Assembly (NCBI RefSeq): GCF_000224145.3
Contig: NC_020175.2
Span: 3,486,360 to 3,550,359 of the forward strand
DNA length: 64,000 nt
Source: Ciona intestinalis
Taxonomy: Eukaryota; Chordata; Ascidiacea; Phlebobranchia; Cionidae
Direction: 5' to 3'
Position 1 is the stretch's first letter; each line of letters begins with the position of its first letter. The position numbers and the translations under genes are program-made. This document shows, piece after piece, positions 48,601 through 59,800 of the stretch. The notes under the pieces were generated by a model. That model ran no database searches. It was not told the DNA's origin and saw nothing but the letters and a program-made list of their open reading frames with translations.

Positions 48601-48664
48601 CCTTCACGTTATGATACCTAGTTTGCCGTTCGTCTTCCTCTAAGACAAATTCGTTATATAGCAT
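36612..48664 (-). CDS. PLA2G4A: Cytosolic phospholipase A2, group IV (PLA2G4A-like)
   Basis: Nineteen minus-strand exons, high to low: 48664-48602, 48132-48051, 47141-46978, 46271-46155, 45676-45639, 44764-44632, 44223-44087, 43440-43306, 42762-42669, 42253-42139, 41845-41627, 40953-40874, 40675-40591, 39840-39757, 39329-39240, 38909-38797, 37863-37656, 37230-37088, 36722-36612. They sum to 737 codons in one frame (736 residues; vertebrate PLA2G4A is ~750). It hydrolyses membrane phospholipids at sn-2 to release arachidonate. Residues 1-150 form a C2 domain keeping the DTPD calcium loop (D50, D53). The catalytic part has SGGGYRAA (R213), nucleophile motif GVSGS (S241) and the dyad Asp in VTDFTASP (D570). 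An acidic insert (DSDSEIDSDDEEEND, about 460-474) matches the acidic linker of the family. The start is the first ATG after an in-frame TAG. The C-terminus carries an unusual basic run, KKKRRKR. Confidence 0.93.
39909..40163 (-). mobile_element. Reference copy of repeat family B: composite tRNA-derived SINE (nearly full length)
   Basis: Read on the minus strand: a tRNA-like head with B-box-like GGGTTCAAGGCC, a middle piece containing CAGTGGTC, then CAAACTTACATACGTGGCAA, GAGGTGTATGAAACAGAACA, CGTTATAAC-type text and a tail GCAAGTTACATTCATTTATT. The head with Pol III-type boxes and the simple tail fit a SINE. Other copies or fragments: 18-152, 2846-3075, 3750-3880, 4900-5025, 5370-5495, 5515-5640, 5645-5740, 9715-10015, 10081-10205, 11640-11830, 20295-20470, 26680-26822, 27012-27113, 31665-31830, 33000-33222, 33540-33662, 37318-37425, 38915-39190, 42415-42662, 44330-44560, 44775-45080, 46305-46440, 47195-47370, 59725-59917. 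Confidence 0.75.
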
Positions 48665-49824
48665 ATCTTCTATTCCGTACTAACTCCTACACAGCGGTTT
48701 ATAATGTAAAGCTACGATTCTACATTGAAAACAAGTTTGGCCATTAAACTTCCGCGTATTTCTCGTACAAATGTTGCAGTATTCCGAGAATTGTTTTGTC
48801 TATAGTGCGTTATAACTACGTTTAATTCTACTATAACATGTGTGCAGAATTAAACAAAATCTGTTTAGTTTCTGCACGTCTTTTTGACCAGCTTATCAGC
48901 TGTACTGACATATCTATACCATACGCTCCTGAAGGTATAGCTTATATATATATCTATTCTAAGAGCGACCGTACACACTGTACTGATTCCGTTTATCACG
49001 CTATGACAAGGTGCAAATTTTTGATGACGGCACCCATGCGTCACCTGGATAGCATCAGTTTGTTTTTAGATTGATTTATTTAGTATGGATTTAATAGTTC
49101 GTTGGTTACGACTATGCATGTAGATTAAATAGGTTAATGTTCCATTTTAGCAGTTAAATTCAAACAGCTTACATATACGTACAACTTATACGTGATGGGA
49201 CAACTTTTCAACTCCCAGCATATAGGCCATTGTTAATTAAATAAAACTCGATCAGGATATTTGGATATTATGTGCCAAAGGTGTACCCCGTAGGCTACTA
49301 CTAGGAATCGATGTTATAATGCATAAACGTACATATTCATATAAAAAAAAACGATGTTACGCTGCATATACGTACGTATTTATATATAACGGGTACATAT
49401 ACGTACATGTCCATGCATATATGATGCATATGCGTACATATTCGTTTCAATGTTCGAATTATCGTGGGGTATAGGTGAATATGATGGGGATCCTGGATAT
49501 ACGACTGAAAAACAGCAATTTTTTCTGATTAAGTTACATCAGTCTTAACCGTACATATATGATATAGTAGGGTGGGGAAAGATGGGACACCTTTAGCACA
49601 TAATATCCAGATATCCTGATCGTATAAACAACTAACAACGGTCTATGAGACTCATGGGGACATAGTTTCATATTTCTTTGAATGTTCTTTGTTTACTACT
49701 ATATGGGACGAGAAAATAGAGTTAAAATGTGTCCCATCTTCCCCCATCCTACTGTATAGTCTTTACCTTAAATAAAGTTGCTTCAATATGCTATTAATAT
49801 TTAACCTTACATACGGCCCAATAC

Positions 49825-49910
49825 AATATATATATATATATATACTATACATATATATATACTATACATATATATACTATACGAATATATATATATATAT
49901 ATATATATCT
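49825..49910. repeat. TA-dinucleotide island
   Basis: Alternating TA runs broken by short ACTATACA/CGAATA interruptions, self-complementary over its whole length. Directly followed by the terminal piece CTTCGCCCACAGTACTA of an inverted-repeat element, suggesting that slippage expanded the TATATA end that these elements usually carry. Confidence 0.7.
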
Positions 49911-52799
49911 TCGCCCACAGTACTACATGTTATAGCGGGCCACTTCTAACTTATCGTCAGTTTTAACAGAATTTAAATCGTAAAACATTGGCCGACAGGT
50001 GTCGCTTCGGAGTAGTATTCCTGAAATATGGCGTGGTATAACATCTTAGTGAGAAATTTAGCACACACACAATTTCTTATAGTTCATACTTCACTAACAT
50101 GACGCTTAGCTTAGTAAGAAAATATTTCCCTAGTTTTAACAAGTTGATTGAATGCGCGGCTAAAAATCGTTTGCGACGTGATCGATCATATGTCGTTGCA
50201 GAACGCTATATACGTAAACTGTTTATAGACATACACTTTAGTCTATTCTTGTGTAATGAGCATTTTAAATGAAATTTGGAGAATTAGGGTTGAAGACCAC
50301 GTCAGATATAATTTGCTGTGTTATTATATATAGTAGGCTGGGACAAGATGAGACACCTTTAGCGCATTATATACAAATATCCTGATCGTATTTTGAACAA
50401 TTAACAACGGGCTATGAAAGTCGTGAGGATACGGTTTTACAGTTCTTTTATGTTCTTTGTTTACTGCCAGGGCAAGAAGTAGAATGCAAGGTGTCCAATC
50501 TCCCCCCACCTTACTATAATAAAGCCTTTCTTTATTTAACACACATTACAGAGGGGTAAGATGGGTATTGTTAGCCCATAGTTTATCCCATATTTCCAAT
50601 TGTGTTTTTAAAAATTCACAACGCTCTTTTAGAGCCATTTTGCGTGATAATATAGTTATTTATTATTATTTTTTTATTTTAAAATGGGACAATAAACTAA
50701 AACTTGGACCATCTTACCCCCACCTATTATATATAAATTCATTTTAGCCTTTGCCGGATATATATGACACGCATCAGGTATTGACTCCATGTGCCCCAAA
50801 ACGCCTTCATGTTTTTGTAGTTTGTTTTTAAACACTCCTTTCGAATGACATTTAACAATTATCCTATCGGGTACTTAATCATATATTTTATACGTTAGAA
50901 AACTAAACTTTGTGGGGAGTTGTCCCTAAAGCGGGCAGATTCCATGCTTGATCAAGCATGATGCTAGGAAACGATTCCGTGACGTCGACGCGGGCGTGGG
51001 TGCGGAAATGGGAACGGATATTATAAATCGAGACGGATATGTGTATATATAGGGTCTAGGGCTACGTGGGGTAAGTCACAGTTCGTAAGGGGTCGGCAGT
51101 TCAAAACATGTTTATTTAAAATTCCAAGAAGTATAAATCCGTAACGTCGTCACGTTTTTTGTTGTTTGTCCAAATTTTGTTTTATTTAAAGTAGATGTTT
51201 TAGTTTTTTTGTAATTCAAAGGGCAGTAGTATAAAAATACTAAATAAATGCAAGGTTTCTGTTTATAGACATAATGAAATATGCACGGCTACCATTAAGC
51301 TTTTTATAAAAGGCATAACACAAAACGTAAATCCATAAACGTTTTATATGTAGGGTGGGGGAAATGGGACACCTTTCATTAATTGTGTTTTTTTCTCGTC
51401 CTATTTGATAGTTAACAAAAAACATTCAAAGAAATAGAAAACCGTATCCTCACGACTTCCATAGACCGTTGTTAATTGTTTAAAACACGATCAGGATATT
51501 TGGATATTACGTGCCAAAGGTATCCCGTCTTCCCCAACCCTACTATAAGTCTGTCTGTTTTAAATTCCTTTCTGCGCAACCCTTGTTCCAACACCATGCA
51601 GTATAAATCACAATTACGAACACACCGTATATTTGCACGCTTTATTTGTGGTGAAAGCACAGTGCGTTTGAATTCCCACGATTCCTTATATAGGAAAGTT
51701 ACGAATTTAGCCTTGAATCGTAAATTAGCTAAAAAATGCTACACGCCCGCCGTATTAGGGGTAATATATCTCGTTTACACTAGGACTTATTTTGCTTCTA
51801 CATAAAGGGCTGTAACGTAAGCCTTTTTCGAGTTAATCACTTGTATTTACTATTTTTAAAAACTATTTTTGTATGGTCGCGGGTCACGCAGATTCGCGCC
51901 GCGCCCCCTGTGTGACGTCATAAACAATTGACCTTCTTAAGAAGTTTAAATTCTCGCCAAGCGTTCGACAGTTTATCTTGAAAAATCACATATCTGCCAA
52001 AATAGAAAAACCGCAAATTTACCATATTTTTGGGCACGGCACTCAGGTTATATGCTACCATGATAGAATGACATTTTTTGAATTATTTATAACCATCAGT
52101 TGTCTATAGCGACATTTAAACTAAAATTGTAAAGCTTTTTTCGCGATTGTACCAACCGTGTTAATAAAACGGCAGCACATTTTGTGCTAGGCGATAAAAT
52201 CAAACTGTACCGATTTTGCTTAAGAATTTATAGTAGGGTGGGGGAAGATGGGACACCTATAGGACCTAATATCAAAATGTCCTGATTGTATTTTAACAAA
52301 TTAACAACCGTATATGGTAGTCGTGAGGATGCAATTTTATAATTCATTGAATGTTATTTGTGTACTACCATTTGTAAAAACAAAAACAGAGTAAAAAGGT
52401 ATCAGATTTGTCCCCACCCTATACTATATGATATTTTTTTTTAAATTTATTGTTATACTTGTATTTAAAAGAAAGGGCGTAGCGGTAGCAATATGTAAGT
52501 TAAGTTTTTGAGCAAATACAATTTAAATAGCCCGACAGACGCATTTATTTTAATAACTCGCCTTTGTTCGATGGCTATACGAACAATTGAAAGAAATAAT
52601 TCCCTTTGTTGAAGGATAATGGCCGTCGTTTCAGCAATTCTGAATTATTCACGTTGTTAGTTTTGGCGCAGTAGGGCCTTGGCTATACAGCATAACCGCC
52701 CATTTTACAGTGGGATACGGCTTTATTTGATTTCAGTATTTCTTTACTGTTTACGGGACTGACCGATTGTGTAGCATCGATTGTGGCTCGGTATTTGTA

Positions 52800-53260
52800 C
52801 TATTTGCGCTGACATTAAACAAGGCCTAAGAATCCAGGCGCGTCGGACATGTTTACTTTATGTTTCGGTGCTTTACTATGGGATGAAGCACACAGATGAC
52901 GAGACGTTATTGCCGTGTAACCAGTTGTTAAATAACCGATATTAGTTTTATACTGACACTGATTCGGTAGCTGTTTGGGCCAAAAGAGGCTGGAAACTCG
53001 CGACTCGGCCCGCGTACGAGTGACTCGGGACAAGTGGGAGCTCTTGGAACACTCGTAACGAGTGTTTGCTTATGCGCGTCGGAAAAAGAAGCTGCCGCGC
53101 GCCCGTAATAACACAAGTATAGAAAGCGGCGAGGGCTGCGTAACCACAGTTACAATCGGCTAAACTGCACGCTCGCCATAAAGGTGACAATTTAGTCGAC
53201 ACAGAGAAGCCTTTGTGAACGAGCGGCGCAGAACTCTCAACGCGCAGTCAATCTCAGAGG
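52800..53260. promoter_or_regulatory. CpG-rich stretch with a 19-bp perfect palindrome; possible regulatory DNA
   Basis: By eye this is the most GC- and CpG-rich part of the window (ACTCGCGACTCGGCCCGCG, AAGCTGCCGCGCGCCCG), in contrast to the AT-rich surroundings and free of the common repeats. It contains AACACTCGTAACGAGTGTT at 53048-53066, a palindrome with a single-base centre, as expected of a dimer-bound site. It lies 0.6-1.1 kb upstream of the first MOK exon candidate. Overlapping minus-strand ORFs here are probably a side effect of base composition. Confidence 0.3.
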
Positions 53261-53412
53261 CTCGGTATGGAAGTGTTGATTATAAATAATAAATGTTTGA
53301 TTTCGAAATACAGTTATAATGACGCAGTTCTGTAATATATGCAATAGAATAAAATGTATTTTTTTAGTAAGTTCATTTATATACACGCAAGCACAGAAAA
53401 TATTGGATAGAT

Positions 53413-53604
53413 GAGCTAACCTCTTTTATAATTCTGCGAAAAACAAAGAAAATCAATAATATCCATACATAGCATATGGTCATAAGCTTTTGCTCCAATT
53501 TTTTGGAACAGAATTTTCCAAAATCTTTTCTAACTAGGATTAGTTTCTTAGTGTGTGGCAGTTTTTTAATGAGCCATGCAAACAATACATCTGGTCCTGC
53601 AGAT
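53413..53604 (-). other. Possible orphan minus-strand exon with a membrane-like segment
   Basis: Between an acceptor-like ATCTGCAG (minus strand, just above 53,603) and a donor-like AAAGAG|GTTAGC (near 53,413) one frame is open for about 63 codons: PDVLFAWLIKKLPHTKKLIL, then KDFGKFCSKK, then a hydrophobic LMTICYVWILLIFFVF and RRIIKE. It reads like a real exon but no neighbouring exons were found on the minus strand, and no family is recognised. It may be a decayed gene or chance. Confidence 0.2.
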
Positions 53605-53893
53605 CGTGTATTATACCTAAGCCAAATATGACTAAAGTACAGTTTTAATTTTGAAGATGTCGCAGTATGGTGTTTTGAGATTTTAAAACGCTTTTTACAA
53701 GTTCTGTTTTAGGAGTTTAGTGTACCAGTATGCTTTTGGCATATCTTTCTACAAGTAACTTCTGTTGAAATAGTGACTTTAACGTCCGTGAATATAACAC
53801 GGCGGATTCATTAAGTTAGCACTGCTATATTTATTGGATATACAGAACTTTTCGGATTACGTGATCACTGAAGGACAGAGCTAGTGATCATCA

Positions 53894-56800
53894 ATGAAGC
53901 TATCTAGCGTGCTGCCTAATAAAAGTCAGCACACCAAGCCCAAACTGCCTATGGGTTCTTTATATAAGGACCTGCTGGCTTATGGAAAGAAGCTTCCCGC
54001 TCCAATACACCATCACCAACACACAAGTGGAAGTTATGACTTCGTTTTCAGCAACACCTTGCGAGCCCACGGTATATTATTATTGTGTCTGTTTTATAGC
54101 GATTTATAAATAATTCCAGGTTCTTTTTGGCAGTCGTAAACTTCATTTACAAGCAGAATAATGTGCCCATCCCATTCCACTCCTTTAGTTTGTTCAGTTT
54201 GTAGCGAGCACTTAGCAACCGTTCAGTTTACTCGATTCTGAGGTTAAACCAGGTTTACAATCGCCAGATGAAAGCGCAAGGCCAAAGAACAGATTTATGC
54301 GCATATAATGTAGGCTTACTCCAATATCGTAAATCACTACGGCAGATGATTGAACCGGGTAAAACATTTACAGTCTCAAACTTCACATTCGTTTGCAGAC
54401 TAGCATTAGAACTTAATTTTAAGACGCACGGGCGGCGATAAAGAGCTTACGCTGCACCGACAACCATGGTAACCCGATGCTGTTTCTGCAAAATCCCGAG
54501 GTTTTTGTATAGGAGTCAAATGTACACTAAAGTATTCTTGACGAGATCCCACTTGCGGTTTTGGTATCCGATGCGCCCTACTGGCTTTTACTTATGGTAA
54601 AATCGAAAATCGCATTTCTAGAATTTGTTTAAATACTGTTTTAGTGCGTGTAATATTATCATGCGATTCTCATATTGTTTCGATACGTATGTTCTTTGTA
54701 AGTGCGAAACAGCTAAAGTCACGCTTGTTTTTTGAAAGTTAGACTGGGCTAGTTGGTACTTAATCGATTGGCAACTGTCAAAACAGCTTTCCCAAACAAC
54801 TGGATTACTAAAAACAACAACTTATATGTGAATAGGTGTTTGACCAGTCGCCATGACAGTAGCTGCAACAATTTGTCCAAGAAAAACAGCTTGAATATTT
54901 ATTATGCATAGTAAGTAGACGGGAATTTAATCTTGTCAACCGAGTTTTCTCGTGAGGATAGTTTATAGTGTGAACAAACATCTGAATTTTGACCTGGATA
55001 AATTTGGTCATAATTAAATATTGTTATCTAAATCTGCTTGTCTAGTTCATACATAAAAATATAAAGTACGGGTCTTTAAAATATTTGTATGTGACTTAAT
55101 AACTAAATAAAGTTACTTTATATGTTTTATTACCAGAAAGAACGAAGAGTCAATCAAACTTAACCATGGATAGTGGTATGCAGGGAAGGCTTAGATTGGA
55201 CACATTATCTCCATTCAGCCCTGGTTAGAATATATTTTCCCAAAAGCCCCCCCCCCTAAAAAGGGGCCCCCCCCTGCCCAAAATTTTTTTTAATTATTTT
55301 AGAGAGGATAACATGCATAGGTCTTATATTGTAGTGAGAGAGATTTTTAAACAGTTTAGAATTAGGTGTCTGGTATTGCTGTATGATAGATTTTGTGGGT
55401 AATTTTTCCCACAGTGTCATAGCCAAAAAATGAGACTTCAAAATGAGTTCTGTTAGTAGTTAGTGGTAAGGGTAGAAAGTAGGGTGTAGATTTTTTATTA
55501 GCACTGTGTAATAACTGCTTCAGTTTGGTTATGGCCCAAATGTTTATTAAACTTTTGGTGCTAAAATATTCAACATGACTTTTTCATTTGCAGAATATCG
55601 GATTTTGGGGAAGAAGGGAGAAGGCACATTTTCCGAAGTGCTGAAATGCCAGCATGTGAAAGATGGCACCTATTATGCATGCAAGAAAATGAAACAACAT
55701 TACGATGGGTAATTTTTAGTTGTTTCGTTATAAAGTTGAAACAACATTACGATGGGTAATTTTTAGTTGTTTCGTTATAAGTTTTTGGGGAGGGTAACTG
55801 AGGCTAAATCGTACTTATAAAATCTTTACTCTAAAGTACTCGTGATACGAATTGATTTATAAACTGATTTTCAACTAATAAAAAATATATAGAACTGTCT
55901 TAAAAATTATAAAAATTGACTATGTGGTTAATAAAGTTGGCATTTGCTTTGTAAAGCAGCAAAAATGCCACTAAATGACTGAAATATGTATTACCATATA
56001 CTAGACCAATGGTTCCTAAACTAGGGTCCAAACATCAGTTTTTAGAAGCTTACCATATTTAATAGTTTTTGCTTTTCCTTTCATTGATGTGGTTTTTGCA
56101 TTTTTCCTATAGCATTCTTAGATTGGTCGTAAAATGTCAAAATAATTGCAAAGGGTCCACCAGGCCAAATTTTTGGAAAAGCTGGGAATCGCTGTACTAG
56201 ACCTTTTTAGACAAAAGCTCAGATTCCAAGCATAATTTTTATACATACCCCCCCATACGACACATAACTTATGTTTAACCGCAGGGTTGATCAAGTAAAC
56301 AACTTGAGGGAAATCCAAGCAATGCGTCGTCTTAACCCTCATGCAAACATTATTGGACTCCATGAAATTATTTAGTAAGTTTTTTTACAAAAAGAAGACT
56401 CAAATTTAACTAAAAATAATGTTAATAAAAAATGTTACATATACATTTATATATATATATTATGTAATATACATTAAATGTATATATATATACATTTTTT
56501 TTTTTTTTTGTCGCTTATTTTTGCACACAAATGTAAAATTATCATTGATATAAAACAAAACATTTAGTACTAAGCTTCATATGTCTCGCAATCTGTTTGG
56601 ATTTCGTAAAATTTGCGATTGCTTTTTATTTTAGCATATGCAGAATACCTTTTACCCCAATAGCATATCACTTCACTGCACTTTGCAAAGCAATGTCTTC
56701 CAAAATGTTGCCTAAACCACTATAATAAAATATTAATGCAGCAATTTCTTGCTGCAAACAATATAGGCAAACAATTTTTAAAACTGCTGAAATTAAAATT

Positions 56801-59800
56801 TTTTAAATAGTATACCCTTTATTGAAAAGGCCTTTTATATATACTTTATTATTTTTTTTTTGTTTTTTTTTTGTGAAAATAGAAAAGTTTTTGTAACTGG
56901 TATTTTTTCCAATTTTAGTGACAAGAAAACTGGAACAGTTGCTCTTATATGCGAGCTAATGGATATGAACATATATGAATTAATAAGAGGTATGCATGTT
57001 GGTACATTTACCCAAATATAACCCATACCCTACAGAAACATATCGAAAAAAATAATTTTAGAATTTACTGTCTCATTCTGTTTTGTTTGATCAGACATAC
57101 AAATTTGGTAGTATTTTGTGGAATTTTTGGTATTAAGGTCTATGTAGTGTTTTACAACATAGCAAAGTGTGGATTACATTATCAATGTTATATTTACATA
57201 TATATTATTAACATATTATATTATAAATGTTTTTGCAAGCGGTAAACTTATAACGCATCAGTGTCTGTGTTTTTTTTGACTTAATAAGTGTGCACTATCC
57301 AATTTTTTAGTTTTCGTCGTCCGACCAAGTTTCTGTGCATTACTTATTACAAAAATTAGTTGGTCAAAATTTACCGAATAAAATTTTAGTTGGGCGCCTA
57401 AAAAAGCAAAATCGAATTTAGCCGGCGACCACGCCGACCAGTTTAGGCCATAAATGAGAATGCCATCCCAGCTGTTGTAGACTTCCGCGGTCAAATTTGT
57501 GGTGCGTAAATACCATCACAGGCCTGTCTGCTGTTAAAAGCTTATTCAGCAAGCGTAAATATTTTAACCCAATAATCTCTGCCAAAACTTCCACTTGAAT
57601 TTACAGCGTGATGTATTTGCTTAAAGATGGATTTTTATAAGTTAAGCTATGTCTTTTAACAAGCACTAATACTGCCCTGATGTGGATAAATGAGCTATGT
57701 CTGAAACTGAGGGTAATAGGCCAACTCTGGCCTAAATAAAAGGATGTAGTTGTCAGACCTCACCCACATAGAACGTTTTACTCTGATTATAAAAAAATCG
57801 TATTTTTTACTTTTTTTTTCAATTTTTGGTATGCTTGTAAAAGGTACACTGTACCAGTACTAGTTTTTACAAGCACTGACATACATATAATTTTTTATAA
57901 AGATATCTTAAAAACATGTTAAAAGAGACTAATATTGCTATTCATTTAGAAAAGTTTTTTTTTTCACATTTTGGTACAGCATCAATTTAACTAGGTTTCT
58001 GTTTTCTGAATATTTGGTAGCGCTTGAGTGCTGTATAAAAATATAAGTGTTAGACCAGAGGCAGAGTCATGTAAAAAAAATATCGCAATTATATAAAAAA
58101 AGCTGAAAGCTGTGCTTTTTTTAACGTTTATTAATGTTGTATTCATTTTAAGTTAAATTCAATATGTAGGCTATTGATTTTGATCCCTTTTGGTTGCCAA
58201 GCAGTTAAATTTGCTGGGAAATTTTCATTGTGACCTGTTAAGATTGTTAAATAGCACTCAATGGATTAGTTCGGCTTATGCCATCTCTACATAAAGGCCA
58301 GTCGTTTCTTCACTAAGTTTTCAATTGCTTTTGTCTCAAGCCTTGCCCTATTGAGTCAGAACGTCGTGTTTTGTTTTCGACCATACACATGGTGACATTG
58401 TCAGCCCGCTTTTGAAAGCTTTGTCCTGCACCAGTAGAATACCGCCTTTTACACGGAGCCCTGTAACCTGAGCCCTTTGCCCTGATATGTAGCTTTGCTT
58501 TACGTAGTGTAGAATATCTCCACAAACTAATATTCCAATTTCTTCACAACGATTCGCGACATATGCCTTTCAAACTTTACCCAAGAACTTGTTTACTGAG
58601 AAATAACATTACCTTGTTCAGTGTGGAGAATTTCGAAGGTTTATTTTTATAAACTTTTTTATTTTTAGGACGTCGTCATTATGTGCCTGAACCAAAAGTT
58701 AAAAGCTTCATGTATCAGCTGCTCAAGTCATTGGATCATATGCACAGGTAGCCTTCTAATGCAAATAGGGCTTTGCCTCAAAACATCCTCAGTACAAATA
58801 ATTTGGTTTAAATCTTAATTTTATACATAGGAAAGATGGGACACATTTAACATATTATATTTAAGTATTCTAATCAAGTAATACCGGTCTATGGTAGTCG
58901 TGAGTATACAATTTTATAATTCTATGAAAGTTCTTTGTTTACTACCAAATGGGACGAGAAAATAGAATGAAAAGGTGTTCCATCTTTCCCCCTTCCACTT
59001 TTTAATCTGTAAGCGTGTTTTAACAACTGTTGTTTTGTCTATATCCTGCCTTTCCGTTTAAACATTCCTAAATCTTCGCTACTGTAATTGAATGGACAAA
59101 TAAAAGTTATTATACTTTGTAACTTACCAGCGTTACCACCCTGCCCATGTAATGTTAACTGGCAGATTATTATTTACAGATGTGGAATCTTTCACCGAGA
59201 CGTAAAACCGGAAAACATTCTAATTAAGGTACCTGTTTAAACTTGTTTTTATATGACCCATTGCACTGCTATGGGTTAGGAAAAGCTGGATTTCCATTTT
59301 GTAATTTGTAAAATCATGTTAGTCATATTGTTATGTAAAGAATTGTATGGTATTGTGATTTGAATTGAATTGTTTAAATTTCCGGAATCAATATATAAAT
59401 TAAATTATTATATAGGTTGAATCAATATATAAATTATTTTGAATAAAAATTTCTGTTTTTTTTAGGAAGTAATAAACAGATTTTTAAAATAGAAAATTCA
59501 GTTTAAAACTGTTTAAAAATGTCTTAAGCAAAATTGTTTTAGTTACTTTTTAAAAATAATTCAGCCTTTTTTTACCTTTTCATTTTTAAAAAGCTGGCTT
59601 TAATTTTCTCAAGCCCAAAACCACACTGTTGGTTACTTAGGTTAGTTTAGAACAATTTAAAAGAATCTTAAACAAGTTGATTTTGGTTATTGTTTAAAAA
59701 TACTATTCTATGTTGGTGAAATTCTATAACATTGGTTGTCCAAATTATCAACCATACATGAAAAAATGAAAAAATTCCTTTCCCAAAAATAATCACCCAA

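Larger units (their letters stand above)
48665..53893. other. Repeat-filled intergenic region without a confident gene
   Basis: About 5 kb between the phospholipase start and the MOK start. It holds inverted-terminal-repeat elements at about 49563-49757, 50330-50519, 50549-50733, 51348-51546 and 52229-52431, a partial one near 49,195-49,290, a TA-rich island at 49825-49910 and a CpG-rich stretch at about 52800-53260. ORFs up to ~110 codons exist but lack coding character or overlap repeats. The phospholipase promoter should lie at the left edge and MOK control sequence towards the right edge. Confidence 0.6.

Noticed and set aside
51476..51805. Plus-strand ORF of 109 codons in the intergenic region
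   Set aside because: Its first third is the end of a family A element and the rest shows no recognisable domain or splice context.
58313..58525. Minus-strand ORF of 70 codons in MOK intron 5
   Set aside because: No domain, no splice partners, and antisense within an intron. Probably chance or an old repeat.
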